A stretch of 64,000 nucleotides of DNA from Conoideocrella luteorostrata. Its lineage: Eukaryota > Ascomycota > Sordariomycetes > Hypocreales > Clavicipitaceae. The stretch lies in contig JASWJB010000061.1 of NCBI GenBank assembly GCA_032433595.1, positions 62,001-126,000 of the forward strand, read 5' to 3'. Made by a program: the position numbers and the translations under genes. Positions 34,902-47,317 of this stretch are shown in pieces. The notes beneath the pieces were generated by a model, which ran no database searches, was not told where the DNA came from, and worked only from the letters and a program-made list of their open reading frames with translations. Positions within the stretch are counted from its first letter, which is position 1. Each line of letters starts with the position of its first letter.

Positions 34902-35000
34902 GTGTCACGAAGTGAGCAGCTATGGAAGATCTAAGCAGTGGAATTGTCCTTGTATTCTATCTAATTGACGAAGAATTAGATCTCTTCTTATAGACCTTCA
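34902..35000 (+). repeat. LTR 5'-end fragment
   Basis: The sequence gtgtcacgaagtgagcagct followed by ctaagcagtggaattgtcct matches the start of the LTR at 29227 almost exactly for about 75 bp, then diverges. Confidence 0.65.
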
Positions 35001-35563
35001 GCAACCGGGAAATTCCCTGGAATTTAGTGGCCATAGGCCTACATTCCTTGGCATCGTACCACCTTCTTCCACTATCGTACGAATCTAGCTGATACGTGGC
35101 ATCAGTCATTTCCGAAGGTGCCACTCTAATCTCAACATATTCTTGACAAATGGACTTGCGGATGGATGTGCGCTGTGTGGCGGCGTCCGAGTCACGCCAT
35201 GGCGTCAGTAGAGCTACAGGATGAACAGTGCGGCTGCACAATGATCAACAACAAGGAAGAGCAACAATGAACAATAAGGTCCGTGATTCACGGCATTGTT
35301 GAAGTCAAATTCTGAATTCATCAGAGTTTAGGGTCATAACTATGCATGAAAGTGACCTCTGGCTACGCCATGTTTGTGACAGTTATGAGCCCGAGAGGGT
35401 CTACGGCCGAGTTGGCAAATGCCCTGTAACTTTCTGCTGCCTAAATTGCTACTTAAAGCGACAATCTCTGAGTTCTAACCCTTAACTTAGCATGTCACAG
35501 GAAAATATGAGCCTTCAAGGGTCATAACTACACAAGAAAAGTGGCCTCTGGCTACGCCATTTT
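35001..35563. other. Spacer with a direct repeat
   Basis: The block gggtcataact...cctctggctacgccat occurs at 35331 and again at 35519, 188 bp apart. A 94-codon minus frame (34957-35241) has no recognisable motif. Confidence 0.4.
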
Positions 35564-35965
35564 TTGTGTGACACAGAGGAATGCGGAGGAGTATATCGAT
35601 CACTTATCGTTGGGACTGGAACAACCAACTTTGCTGCGCCGAAGTTTTCGACAGCCAAAATGAAAGAAATGCGTGATATTCGAAAGAAAGAATTGGCGGC
35701 TGCGGAGGAAAACAAGGTAATTGATCCTTTCTCTACTGCCTCAAAATACTACACGGAGTTTGTCCAAATCCATCCTTTTAAAGATGGCAATGGCCGAATG
35801 TGTCGCATGATCCTCAATGCTTTACCCTGCCCTTACGCTAGAGAGCAAGGAGAAGAGATCGAGAGGTATATGAGCATCAAGAAGCGGGCGAACTTGGAAA
35901 TGGAGGGACATGGGGAATACGCTACGTTTGTGCTTTGTAAAGCTATCACTCGCCTTCAGCCATGA
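35564..35965 (+). pseudogene. Fic-domain protein fragment
   Basis: The frame contains the Fic catalytic motif HPFKDGNGRMCR (HxFxDGNGRxxR), preceded by SKYYTEFVQI and followed by the LILNA-like MILNAL helix and MEGHGEYATFV, the C-terminal layout of fungal Fic/AMPylation proteins. There is no ATG at the left end; the frame begins abruptly after a repeated block, so the N-terminal helices are missing. About 15 residues also seem deleted after NALPCPYA. It is probably a truncated remnant, although the catalytic loop itself is intact. Confidence 0.6.
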
Positions 35966-36184
35966 AGAAAAGGTTAACTGGAAAGAATAAATAAGACATG
36001 TTTGTTCTACGGCCGCTAGCATTGGAAGGTCAGGTGCCTCACGGAAGAGGTTAACCATAAAATAGACAGAGAGATGCAGAAGCAAACTAGTTTGTCGACT
36101 CAAAGCAAACACCCACAACACATGTATGTCGGCGACCAACACACAACCAGCAACGTAACTCCAATTCTGCAATAGGCCTCGTTG

Positions 36185-36402
36185 ATGACATGATGAGTGA
36201 CCCGACAGAGAAGCCGCCAACAGATTCGCCCATCACAGTCACTTTGAATGGATTCCCGCCGAGCTGCTTAATGTTATCTTGCACCCATCGCAATGCTAGG
36301 CGCTGGTCACGGAAGCCTATATTTCTATTTTTCAGAAGTATTTGAGGGCTCCGGAGAATCAGAACACTGCAAGTGTAGAGATATTGGTTAGTATAAGTCG
36401 CT
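36185..36402 (-). pseudogene. Duplicated fragment of the carboxylesterase
   Basis: It matches 33175-33392 closely, including [12 protein letters not shown] and the elbow region, but the elbow reads VMGESVGG (Ala to Val by a C-to-T change) and the frame ends soon after. Only the 5' part of the second exon and the intron border are present. It cannot encode an enzyme. Confidence 0.7.
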
Positions 36403-36431
36403 CAACAGGTCAATGCCTCGTAGTGTCTAAA

Positions 36432-36625
36432 TGAGGTGGCCATGACTAAGGGTGTCTTTTTAGAAAGCATGTAGATGACAACTGTTGTGTGATAAACATA
36501 GAGTAATTGCCATTCAATTAATCTCTTTCAGCATGAAACCGCGAGTCCGCAAAGTCACTGCGGCAAAAACTCTAATGGGGTAAATTCGTAGGGTTGAAGA
36601 GACGTTGGCAGAAATTAAATTAAAT
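36432..36625. repeat. Copy of 34593-34785
   Basis: The blocks 'gactaagggtgtc', 'gatgacaactgtt', 'cgcgagtccg.aaagtcactgcggc' and 'gggttgaag' occur in the same order in both places. With 36185-36402 this makes a compacted duplicate of the 33.2-34.8 kb segment. Confidence 0.65.
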
Positions 36626-37014
36626 TGTATTGCATGTCCTCCGTCGTTGAAGGATATATTCTATATGATACTTGGCAGTTAGCTTTCCTAATAAAGCTTT
36701 TTTTTTTTTTTTTACTGTTCTAGCCGTTCGATTTCTAGCACTAAAGCTTTCGAGCCCTTCAAATCATTACAGCCCATATCACTAATAGTTTGGCTAAAAG
36801 AAAATATATTCAACAAATTTGCCGCAACGGAACTTTTGCGAGAAACGTTGCAATCGCTCAATATTATATTGAGCGGTAATTGGAGAACAGGCAATTAAGC
36901 TGAAAGAATGTTATTGTTACTTCTATTCGTTTGTATTCAATACTATGATGCAAGGTGACATGAACTAAGTTGCATGCTTTAGCTGTCGCTATCTTCACCC
37001 TTATAACACTAATG
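36626..37014. other. Spacer, no gene seen
   Basis: It contains an 18-base T run near 36698-36715. It also includes the 3' flank of the small cysteine-rich gene. Confidence 0.4.
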
Positions 37015-37414
37015 CTACTCGTTGCACTTAAAAGGGTTCCTATTTCCGGCTGAGTGGCAAGCATGGCCCTTGACCTTACACTGTAGTAAGATGTTAGCGT
37101 CATGCTTCTTGTCCAATAGATATCAGTTACTTACTGGGGAGTTCTCAGCGCATCCGACGGTTCTTGGTCTCGTATCAGAAGGGTCTCCGATTAGGAACAC
37201 GCACTTTCCGTGCTCGTAGTGTCGTTGAGGCGGGTGCTGAGGCGGCGTGCATTTCTTTTAAACCAGATCCTGTCAGCGTTGACACCTCTAACAGCACCCA
37301 GCTGCCTACATCCAACTCGTCCAATACTGGGATGTCACTTACCCCATGATAAGTCTTGGCTTCGATAGGGAGAGCCGCCGCGATGGCCAGCAGAGCAATG
37401 ATGTACGACTTCAT
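37015..37414 (-). CDS. Small secreted six-cysteine protein (85 aa)
   Basis: Three exons on the minus strand, 37414-37343, 37254-37135 and 37080-37015, all joined in phase 0. Intron 1 (88 bp, GTAAGT...TAAAAG) and intron 2 (54 bp, GTAAGT...CTACAG, branch GCTAAC) have good consensus. The signal peptide is MKSYIIALLAIAAALPIEA. The mature part is about 66 aa, basic and Gly/Pro/His-rich, with six Cys (KCTPP, GKCVF, VGCAE, PCKV, HACHS, KCNE). Even Cys number, size and charge fit a disulfide-knotted extracellular peptide of the effector or antimicrobial class; the family is not recognised. Its exons are too short to be found by simple ORF calling. Confidence 0.7.
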
Positions 37415-38856
37415 GTTAGCGTCAAACTTGTATGAATGGTGTAACAAAATATAATATTGCGTTGTGAGGTGGCAGAGGAACGAGAAAACTAGTAGCACAT
37501 CGGCGGGCCTAGGTTTATATATGCGCAATCTTTACATCGACACAGCAATTCAATATGACATCATTTCCTCCATGTCGGCATTGTAATGTTTCCGCGCGAA
37601 TCTATACTAAAACTGAACTAGAATCCTTCCCGTAAGCTGCATGCATTTTTAGCTACATTCGATCCTTCAAGATAAACTGTCTCAGTATCATGATTGGCTC
37701 GGCTTATACCCGGCGACGTATGAGCCCACTAATTCAGGAATTCCGTAGAGGTCTGATTTACTCCGTCCTAGCCGACTCATGTCCTCGCTCACGTAAGAGT
37801 TCTGCAAGACTAAGCTACGGTGGGCAATGCGCACTTCAACTGAGCATTAGCGCAGTGCTCGATCCGTTTCAACCGTAACCGAATTAGTTAACCATACCAT
37901 GAGCCTTCGCGTAGATCGCAACGCAACATAAGCCTGGTGGGGTAAATTAAGGCGGCTAGCGATAATTGGCTTGAGGACCTTGGTAGATAACTCTGTTTCG
38001 GCTGCAAATTTTGGTTTAAAACATGCAGATGGGGTTGTATTCTGGGGTAGCTGCGGGTCAGCTTGAACGACGGGCAAGCCTAACCGGATATAGAGTCTGT
38101 TCCCGCTGAATCTTGTTCTTTTGCTCTCTACGGAGTATAAAGTTAACCGACTTGTATCCGAGTTCCGCTAGCATTAGTTCCAATGGTATTAGAAGAGGAG
38201 AGGAGTTTTGCTTCCCTTGAGAAATATCCTGGATCCTGGGGCCGACATCCGAAGGTTCGTCGGGCTAGTTGTCCAAGCAAGTCCGACGACAAGGTAGGTA
38301 ATTGCCGAGCTGGACGCTAAGCCGGACGACCCTTTGCCAGATTCGTTCATTAGTGCGTCTGCTCTTCAGATCCATGTTTAGAGCTTTGGTACTGTTTTGA
38401 TATTTTTATGATACATCGCAGCTTGCAGACACCACGAGAAATAATGCTCTGGCTAAATAGTTGTTCTGTGCTTTAAGAACCCCAAATAGCTATAAATGGC
38501 ATGAAGAAGAACTCCCTATTGTGCAATGCTATTAGACACAGCAATGAACACTTAGAGCGCAATTCAAGTGTGCTGACCTTTCATGTGTCATAATATCGGA
38601 TCCGCACTTGGCGCAGATGCAGCCGCCTACTTGCGGCGCTATGAATTATTACTAAAGCTGCCTCATCGCCGTACTACACTTCCTGCGCTACTGTCACTGT
38701 ATAAAGTAAGAGCTCATACGGAGGGCTGATAAAAAGTCGGTTCAGGCATTTGGTTATAAAGTACGGTTAAAATACTGAAAACAATTGTGATGTTCCCAAG
38801 TCTAGAGTAGAGACATGATACTTACGCTTATTCTGTAGGGTGTTTTTAGTAATCAT
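37415..38856. other. Intergenic, no gene seen
   Basis: The promoter of the six-cysteine gene lies to the left and the 3' end of the ABC transporter to the right. The frames in between (for example minus 37847-38077) are short and motif-free. Confidence 0.4.
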
Positions 38857-41800
38857 TCAAGACTCTGTGAACAGACCCTTCTCCCCACTGTGCATCACCA
38901 TGTCACGGAACACACCATCTTTCTCAAACAGGTCCTGCGGTCGTCCCTCTTCTAGCACCTTTCCCGCACCGAGCACCACGATTTTATCGTAGTCCGCGAT
39001 CGTACGAAGTCTGTGGGCTATTGTGATCAGACATCTATCATTGTCTTTGGCGCTGCTTAGGTGGTTTCGCAAGACTTCCTGGATACCGGCATCTGTGGTA
39101 AAGTCCATGCTGGAAGTCGCTTCGTCGAGGAGCATCAGCCTCGAGTGGCGCACGAGAACGCGACAGAGGGAGAGGACCTGTCTCTGTCCGTGAGAAAAGT
39201 TACTGCCGCCCGTATGAACTGGTGTGGACAGGGTAAGACGTCCAACGAAGCGAGATTCCGATGTTGATGCATTGGAACCTCCTTGGTTGTTATTGTCTTC
39301 GACGTTGCCGTTGTATTCGTTGGCTACAATAGACGCGGAAGACGAGCCTGGCTGGCTAGATTGTTGCTGCATTGCTGTGATGGACGCACAAGCATCTAGC
39401 ACCTTTTGTAACTGCTCTTGGGGAACCTGACCGGTTGGGTCAAGATTTGACGCAATTGTGCCTTGAAATATCAACGCCTCTTGGGGGATCGTAGCGATGG
39501 CGTGACGAAGCCTCTTTCTTGGAATGGCTGTGATATCTACGCCGTCATAGAGAATCTGCCCGGATACGATGTGCGTAAATCGCAAGAGAGAAAGAACAAG
39601 CTGTAGAGAGGATTTGTTATCCATTAGCACATTGAACGTCGTTTTTTTAAGCATTCCAAATGAATGTGTGCATACCGTGCTTTTACCACTACCGGTTCGA
39701 CCCACTATTGCCACCCGTTCCCCAGCATTGAAAACGAGATTCACATCCTTCAAGATGTCAGGTCCGTCGGGGCTATATCTAACAGTGACATTGCGAAACT
39801 CGACATGTCCACTCTGTGGCCAATTGACTGGAATACTACGCTCCAAGTCATCTGCGTATGCAATCTGGCCATCTTGCTTAACTTCACCGTCCGGCTCTTC
39901 GGGAGCCAATTTGGAGTATTCAGACACACGGTGGAACTAGTCAGGTTGTTAACATCGTCAATTATAACAGTCATGATTCAAGGGTTATCGGAAACGGCTT
40001 ACGCTTTGCATCTCAATATTGAGAAAGTTCATGCTAAACACAAGCATCAAGATGGAGCTGCTCATTGCTGACGCGGACGTGAGCGAGAAGCCAACCAGCC
40101 CAGCCGCAATAGTCCCCTGCTTGGAGAGCGCTAGCAGCCCAGCAGACACTTGAACGAGCGCTGCTATTGTATTAATCCTAAACTTCATCCATTGATCGCA
40201 CTCTCTTTGTGTGGCGGCCGCCTTTGCAGAACTATAGAGCAGCTTGTTCAGCTTGTCAGCGAAAATTTGAGGCATTTGGCTCTGTGCCCGCACAATGGTC
40301 AGTCCGCCCAGACTCTCTGAGAATTGAGAAAAGATGGGGGACTGGCTTGACGAGACCATCTGCTTCACAATAAGAACAGTTCGGTTGTACAACTCGCCGA
40401 CAAAGCTACCCAACACTGCAGCCGCAAGTGCCGGGAGCACAAATACCGGCAGGACGGCGGTCACTGCACCAGTTCGCATGATAATGTTGGCGACGCGGTC
40501 AAGGAACATCATTAGTTGAAATGGAAGGGATTGATCGATCGTTTCCAAGTCTCCGGACAGCCGGTTGATGACCCTTCCTATGGGATTGTGTTTGAACCAC
40601 GACAGCGGCACACCCAATACGCTGGTAACAAGCTCGGTATGCAGGCGTCGCCCGGCAATCCATCCACCACGCGCAAAAGTTAAGTCTGATGTCCCTGCTA
40701 AAATTACGCCGCCCAAACTAATGGCTACGTATATGCCCAGATAGAACGTGACACTGGCGTGCTCATCGCGGGCGGCGGCATCGACCCAGTGGGACATCCA
40801 CAGCGTGGTGCCAATCTCGGCACCGCATTGAACAATAATCACTGCGACGGTGAAGCATACGAAGATAGGTCCGCCGAAATAGAGGAGGTATTTCACGACT
40901 ATTGTTCAATGTTAGTGAGTGGGCTGCATAACCGGAGCAAGTTGGTGGCCGTCGGACATGAGGGGCACACCCGGACGCTTACAGATGAGACGACCAGAAA
41001 GACCAGTGAGTTGAACTTCCTCGTCGACTTCTGACTTTTCGGGAACCGTCGTAACACCACCCTCGTCTATTGCTGCTGCTTTCGCCGAGGTGCCCTCGTC
41101 TCTGGCATCAATCTGCGTTGCATCATCGTCGTCTTGCGACGTTTCTGCAGTGGTCCGTGGTTGACGCACAACGCCAATATTCTGCTCTATTGCTGTCACC
41201 TTGCCGCTGTCTAAAGTAATAGCCAAGTCAGCTTGCGCGGGCAGCCATGGTTGTTGAGTGACTAGCACCACGGTTCTGCCCTTCAGAAGATCTGTGCAGA
41301 AGACTTTATTCCACAGTCCAGAGGCGGTCTTGGTGTCAATCGCTGAGAACACGTCGTCAAGCAGTAGAACTGTAGAGTTTGAGTACAGAGCTCGCGCCAA
41401 CGCAACCCTTGCCCGCTGCCCGCCTTCGATTATCACAATGGTTAGCCTTCGGTTCGTACCGTTTAAAGCCGCGCGTAGCGATACTCACCTGATAGTGCAG
41501 CTCCATTTTCGCCAATATCTGTCATGTCAGACTCGTGAAGCTCGTCTAGATCCTCCCTTAGACAACAGGCATCTAGAACTGCCTCATATCGATCGCAATC
41601 ATATGAACTATTGAACAGCACGTTGTCTCGAATAGACTGAGCCTGAAGCCACGGTGTCTGTGAGGCAAACGCAACATCTCGAGGGCGAGTTACGGAGCCG
41701 TTCTGTTTGATAGTCTCTCCAATGATAGCAAGCAGCAGAGTCGTCTTGCCACTTCCGCTAGGTCCTGATACAATATTCAATCCACCCTGCACAAAATCAA

Positions 41801-43694
41801 TAGTAACATCCTCAAGAGTGAACTCTGCCTCTTTATTTCGTCGAAATGTGACATTTTTCAAGATCAGCGGACCCTCCGGATATGTTTCAGGTGGGGTCGC
41901 CGCAGCGTAGAACCTATCCAACCTGCCGAGAGAGATGATTATTCTGGGGATGATCATGCCCATCTCAGACATCATGGTGAAGTTATTCCTAATCATCTCC
42001 AGCAAGCGAATAGTAGTAAAGGCAACGGATGCCGTGAGAGGCAATTTTCTTACACCGACATGTAGCGAGTAAACAGCCACGACGGAAAGAACAGGAACGG
42101 CATAGGCCGCTTGTCCTATGCCGATATAGAGGAGGTTGATATTCCAAAAGTGTTTCAGTTCCTTTGCACGCGCATTTTGAAGGTACTTGAGCATGGCGTT
42201 CTCCCAGCCAAAGTACTTTATAATGCGGATGGCACCAAGATACTCAGATGAGAGCGAGATTCGAGTATCCTGGGCTGACTTAGCGGCTGCTTGCTGGCCG
42301 CTGATGTGGCTAACGATCCAGGCGACGAGCGGGCTTGATAGGAGCATGAATGCTATACCTACTAAGCCTGGCCATCCGACAACTTGGTACAGGCCAATGA
42401 GAGCGACTACAACACCGATCGGCACTCCGAAGATGATCATGAGAACAACTCTACCTTCTTCGATGGTTTTAATGTCGGTAGACATCATATTGGCGAGTTG
42501 TCCGGCGGAGGACTTTCGCTCGTCCATTTCGATTTTGCCAGAGTCCTTCCCGGTCTTATCCGATTTGTCATCGAGGAAATTGTCATCGAGCTCTCTTGAG
42601 GTCATAGCCCGCTGATATAACTCAGTCGTGAGTGCCATTTTCAGTTTGATGATTGCGCGAGTCGATATAAACGTAAAAGCCTGCTGTGTGACGGACACCA
42701 AAAGCTCACCCATAAACATAATCAACAGCCACAGGTACGGCTGGAAAACAGCTTCCTCCGGCCGCGAAAGGTATTCCAACAATTGGTACAGGCCAAACGG
42801 CGCGAATAGCTCGGATGCATAGAATGCGCCGGCGAGAATGATGGAAGTGAAGATCTCGCCGCGAACGAACATGAATATGGTCTTGCTTGTCGTTTTGTGC
42901 TTTGTTCGTAGCTCGGTGATCTGAGGGTACAGAACCTCTGGTGCATAGTTCCATGGCAAATCTTGGAACTCGGCTGTGGTAATCTTGCCGTTCCATCCCT
43001 TCCCTATGAGACTATTGATGCGACCAAATGTGCAGTAGTAGTCCAGTAAGCTGCATGTGTCTTCCTTGGCTGGTTTGATCTCGGCGCCTTGGACCAAGGT
43101 AGGGCAGTCTGCAGGTAGGATCCATTCGCGGGGCGACACTGCGACAACGGCGATGACCAGGAACAAATTGAATAGCCCTGCCCAAACTAACCATGTTGGA
43201 CGATGTGTGTTATTGACGACAGCAAGGGGGGATATTTCGGCCACAATAACCGTCAGAAAGTTGATCAAGAGAACAAAATTAGTCTGATGAAGCAGTACCG
43301 CATTCATTCCTCGGCCCAAGAAAAATCTCACGATTCCAATTGCAAGAGCATATCCAAGAATTATCGCATTGGGCCATTGTCGCTCATTGGCGATTGAAGC
43401 GCCAATCCAGAAACACAACGCGGTTGCCAGTAACACCCGTTTCAGGATGTCGTAATAGAGCAGATTGGGCGGTTTGAATGACTTGCGATGTATCTGGCGC
43501 GACCGGCGGCCGAACAGCTTCACGGCAATACACGCAATGGACAACAGACACAGCGCGAGCTGTACGTATCCGGATCGAGACGTGTCGATGGCTAATTCCA
43601 GCCAGTGAGGAAATCTTTGGTTCGCAGTCAGTCCATGTGGCGGAGAAGTAAATCCACTAGTCGACTTACCGCGATTGTAATTGATCGACGCCAA
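38857..43694 (-). CDS. ABCC/MRP-type ABC exporter
   Basis: Minus-strand exons 43694-41489, 41423-40971, 40898-40003, 39936-39676 and 39600-38857 give 1,519 aa. The layout is TMD0-TMD1-NBD1-TMD2-NBD2. NBD1 has Walker A GPSGSGKTT, signature LSGGQRARVALARAL (rebuilt across the first intron) and Walker B VLLLDDVFSAID. NBD2 has GRTGSGKST (split by a 75-bp intron right after ST), signature FSHGQRQVLSLCR with His for the second Gly, and LLLDEATSSMD. About 40 Ser/Asn/Gln-rich residues inside NBD2 are an unusual insert. The start could instead be 43899, with a GTAAGT...CAAAG intron at 43669-43615. It probably exports the product of the neighbouring biosynthetic genes or conjugates. Confidence 0.9.
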
Positions 43695-43899
43695 GCAAAA
43701 TCCGGGGAGCGCCTGGCAGAATCTGGGGATGGCTCAGCGATGCGAAGCCATCCGCCAGCATATCCATCCTCTCTTTGTACATTGCACGAAGAAGCGATTC
43801 AAATAACGCTCGTGATCCAATCCAGCTGTTTTCGCTTCTATAGGGCCTCGCGAGATTCGAGCTCGAACTAAAATAAATAGAGACGACAAGATGCTCCAC

Positions 43900-44509
43900 A
43901 CTCTAATCGTTCATGCATGTGCGTGAGCATTCTACACACTCTGCAAATACCTATGAGCGCAGGAAGACGCGAAAAAGAACGAAAAAAAAAAAGCAGGCTT
44001 CACCTAGAGATTTTGGCAAAATGGCGCTTGTCACAGCAAAACGTGTTGGCTGAAACGTGCATCTATTATTGGATTGACCTAACCACCTTCCTGATCGCGC
44101 AGTCGCCGAAGTACAGCCACCAGCCAGAAAAGCGCGATAACAGTGCGGGGTCCACGGTTGAGTCATCTGGCCCGTGTGCCTGGGTGAAAATTTGCGATCG
44201 TAAAACGTATCCTTGCCCTTATCCGCCTTGCCGGCCTAGTTCGAGATTAGCTGCTGGCTGCGTAAAGGGATGGCTGATACTCTGTAGTTAGATATCTGTT
44301 GACATGCGGGGTCGGGAAGATGCCGAGATTGACACATGCAGTAGCTGGAGACTGGTAGTTCAACAGGAACATGCTCACTGAAAAAAAGATGCAAATAGCG
44401 ACGAAAAGCCAAATTTCAATATATTTGCTAAGAACAAGCATACAGGGCAATAAACTATTACATGCGCACTGTCCGCTATACGAAGGCAGAACAGAGGAGG
44501 CTGCTATTA
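43900..44509. promoter_or_regulatory. Spacer upstream of the ABC transporter
   Basis: It lies between the acyl-CoA dehydrogenase stop (44510) and the ABC gene in the same direction. It holds the 3' flank of the former and the promoter of the latter. No specific element is seen. Confidence 0.4.
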
Positions 44510-46020
44510 CTAAATCTTTGCACCCATCTTTCCTCTAAACTGATATATCTTGACCAGTTGGCGCACCGCGAGATCCAACAGGACGTCCTCGGAGCCGCCT
44601 GGGATGCGAGCACCGGGGACATCCCGGTAAATAGCTACACAATTTGTTAATAGTCAGATCCTGTGGATTAGAGGCTTCGAATCCTTACCTTCCACCAATG
44701 CACCTTGGCCCGAAGCCGTAAACCCATTGCCACCAAATAACAAGACTGCGCATTGAGCACACTCGTTCAAAACCATGCCGGATTTGGCCTTGGCCAAAGC
44801 CGTAATACCACCCATTTTAAGATCCGCCTCTTGAGGCTTCATATGACACAGCTGATAGAGGAGCTGTTCCGTCCAGGCGTTCAAGGTCTCCAGCTCAGCG
44901 CCCGCTTTTGCCAGCCTGTGTCGCACGACAGGCTGATCCATGAGCTTCTTACCAAAGGCATCGCGCTTGAGGCAGTACTCGAATGCGGCGGAAAGGGCCG
45001 TGCGGGCTTGTCGGGTGACGCCTACAGCGATTGTGAGGCGCTCGTGATTGAAGTTGGTGAGAATGATGCGTAAGCCGTCGCCTTCTTTTCCAATCAGGTT
45101 CTCTGCTGGGACTTTCACGTCATCGAGTTCGATGTAGGTCGTGCCTCCTGCCTTTTGTCCGGCGACTGGAAGACGACGCATCGACACGCCGGTGTGACCC
45201 TTCAGAGGCACAATCATGACGGAAAGTCCGGATCCTCCCGGTCCGCCTGTTCGAACGGCCATAGTAGTGTAGTCAGACCAGATGCCGTTTGTGATCCTGA
45301 AATAACAGTTTAGATGGCGGATTTCCAGCAATTTTCTTGCGATTCCATGGGTCTAGTGTCTTACCATTTCTTCGCGCCATTAATGATGTAGTGTTTCCCA
45401 TCCTCGGTCTTCTTGGCCGTGGTAGTAATATTGGCCACGTCGCTACCAGCATCGGGTTCGGTGATGGCAATGCAGGTGCGCTTCTTGCCCGTCAAGAAAT
45501 CCGGAAGAAATCGCTTCTGCAGCTCTTTGCTCCCGTGCTTAATGACGGGCGGAATGCCAAAAGCGAAACCCGCGTTCAAGGATGCACCCGGACCGGCCAA
45601 ACCAGAGCGAGCCAGCTGTGGGTTTCGTTAACAAACCGTGCTCTCATCGTTATGAAGACGACGTGCGCGATAGAGAGCGTCACAAACCTCATCGCAGTAG
45701 ATTCCCGTGTGCAAATAATCCCATTCTTCTATTTTCACACCCAAGATGTCATTGATGCCGACCTGTTTGAGCCACTGCACCGGCAACGGCGCTGGGAGAT
45801 TAGGCAGCAGCATGCCATGCTTGTTGAATGTTGCAAAGACATGTTCCGGGACGGTTCCCTCCTTTTCCCACTCGGGGGCTTGGCTGAGGAGATTGTCCCA
45901 CAGGAATTTTCGGCAGTCCTTTTGGAACTGGCGATGGGACTCTGTGTAGTAGGGGGAAGGGAGACCGCACAGATATGGCGGCTCGGAAAAGGGAATGGGG
46001 TTTGCGGGGGTTTCGGCCAT
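44510..46020 (-). CDS. Acyl-CoA dehydrogenase
   Basis: Four minus-strand exons, 46020-45688, 45615-45365, 45296-44689 and 44634-44510, give 438 aa. The first intron has an unusual GTTTGT donor but joins GIYCDE to LARSGLAG as the family requires; the others are GTAAGA...TTTCAG and GTAAGG...GTGTAG. The signatures AITEPDAGSDVANI (FAD/substrate loop), NGAKKWITNG and, at the end, RDVPGARIPGGSEDVLLDLA match flavin acyl-CoA dehydrogenases. It should desaturate an acyl-CoA (or acyl carrier) at C2-C3. The C-terminus AKI is not a standard peroxisomal PTS1 and no mitochondrial presequence is obvious, so location is open. It may modify the acid fed to the adjacent reductases. Confidence 0.87.
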
Positions 46021-47317
46021 GGCGGGACGTCTCTATGTCCCTTTTTTAACAATAACTTGGTGTTGCGGAATAATGAAGGATGCGATGAGGCAGTCAGGAT
46101 GTTGTCAATTGATGAACTTTGCGGCCAAGACAAATGGTCCTTTTATTTTCCCGAGTGGACCTGACAACAGTTCACGTCATGGTGGAACGGAGCGCTGGAC
46201 CATCATCATGGCCGTATGCAAGGTACCGAGTACAAGTCCATTGGCCGAGGTTGGCGGATGAGCCGTCTGTTGCCGCCCCTCACTTCCCCACTTCCGCACT
46301 GCCCGCCTTCATTTGCCATGTTGCCGAGGACTTCGAAGCCCAGGGTTATGCAGATGATCGTGGTTTGTGGGCAGTCTATTAGTGTTATCGGTATTCTATC
46401 ATTACGACGAAATATACTCCCGCGTAGATAGGAAATAAACCATTCTTATGCTACAATTTTTTTTTTTTTTTGCATCCAGATTGTCCTTGGTGTTGCCACC
46501 TGGAAGTCAACTTTGACTGAGCGTCGAAATTCACTACTGTAGGAACGGTCCTACCACCAACGGCCCTCGCCCTGCAGCCGTCTAATGTTAATGATTGAGT
46601 GGTAAAGTACATGACAAAAGATATCCCTCAGATAATATTCTGCTTGCCCACGCGCGACAGCGTACATGCTACGTATTGCGCGAAACAAAACAAAGAGACC
46701 GTGATTAGGGCCATCTACGAATCCCACTCCCTAACACTTGCGCCAATTAATTATGCCTTGTTACGCGGAGTACATGTCGATTATATCGGGGCAGAAATTG
46801 GAATGGCGCTGGCAGGACATGCAGCAGGCGTTGCACAGAGATCTAGCAGGTAGAGGATAGTGACATTTATTCCGTAACAAAGCCATTTACTAGCAAGGGA
46901 TGATCTTTTCTGAAATATTTTATTTGTATTAATGGACCACTAGACCATTCTACAGCGTTATGCGGCCCTCCCGATGGTGGCGATTGAAACGCAGTGGAAA
47001 GGTGTCACTGGCACATCTACTCTCGCGCAGTGATCGCACTCAAAGACTCTGATTGGATGAACATGTAGGCGTAGATATTATTGATGATGCCTTTCTTCAG
47101 TAGAAACTCCAGAGCCCTTAAGAACTGTTGCCTGCCAGGCTCTATTCCTAAACCGTCGCTTGATCCATACTGGCTGTAATAAAATTGTGAATAAGGCAGT
47201 ACAAGAAAGCATTGTAATCTGTTAACTGAAGACTAGTTTCACGGGTGTAGGAAAAAGCTGTCTGACTATTGCATATCTATAAGACGTTTCTATCCACAAT
47301 CTAGCTAATAACTACCT
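46021..47317. other. Spacer between acyl-CoA dehydrogenase and A-T-R reductase
   Basis: There is no intact gene. A T run (about 46459-46471) occurs. The left 300 bp should be the dehydrogenase promoter. Confidence 0.4.

Noticed and set aside
43615..43669. Intron at the ABC start and an upstream exon to 43899
   Set aside because: Both versions keep the frame; no motif decides, so it is only noted as an alternative start.
44660..44700. tRNA-like 'gcttcgaatcc' string
   Set aside because: No matching acceptor or anticodon stems; it lies in an intron of the acyl-CoA dehydrogenase.
45337..46164. 275-codon plus ORF
   Set aside because: It is antisense to the acyl-CoA dehydrogenase exons, whose frame carries the family motifs.
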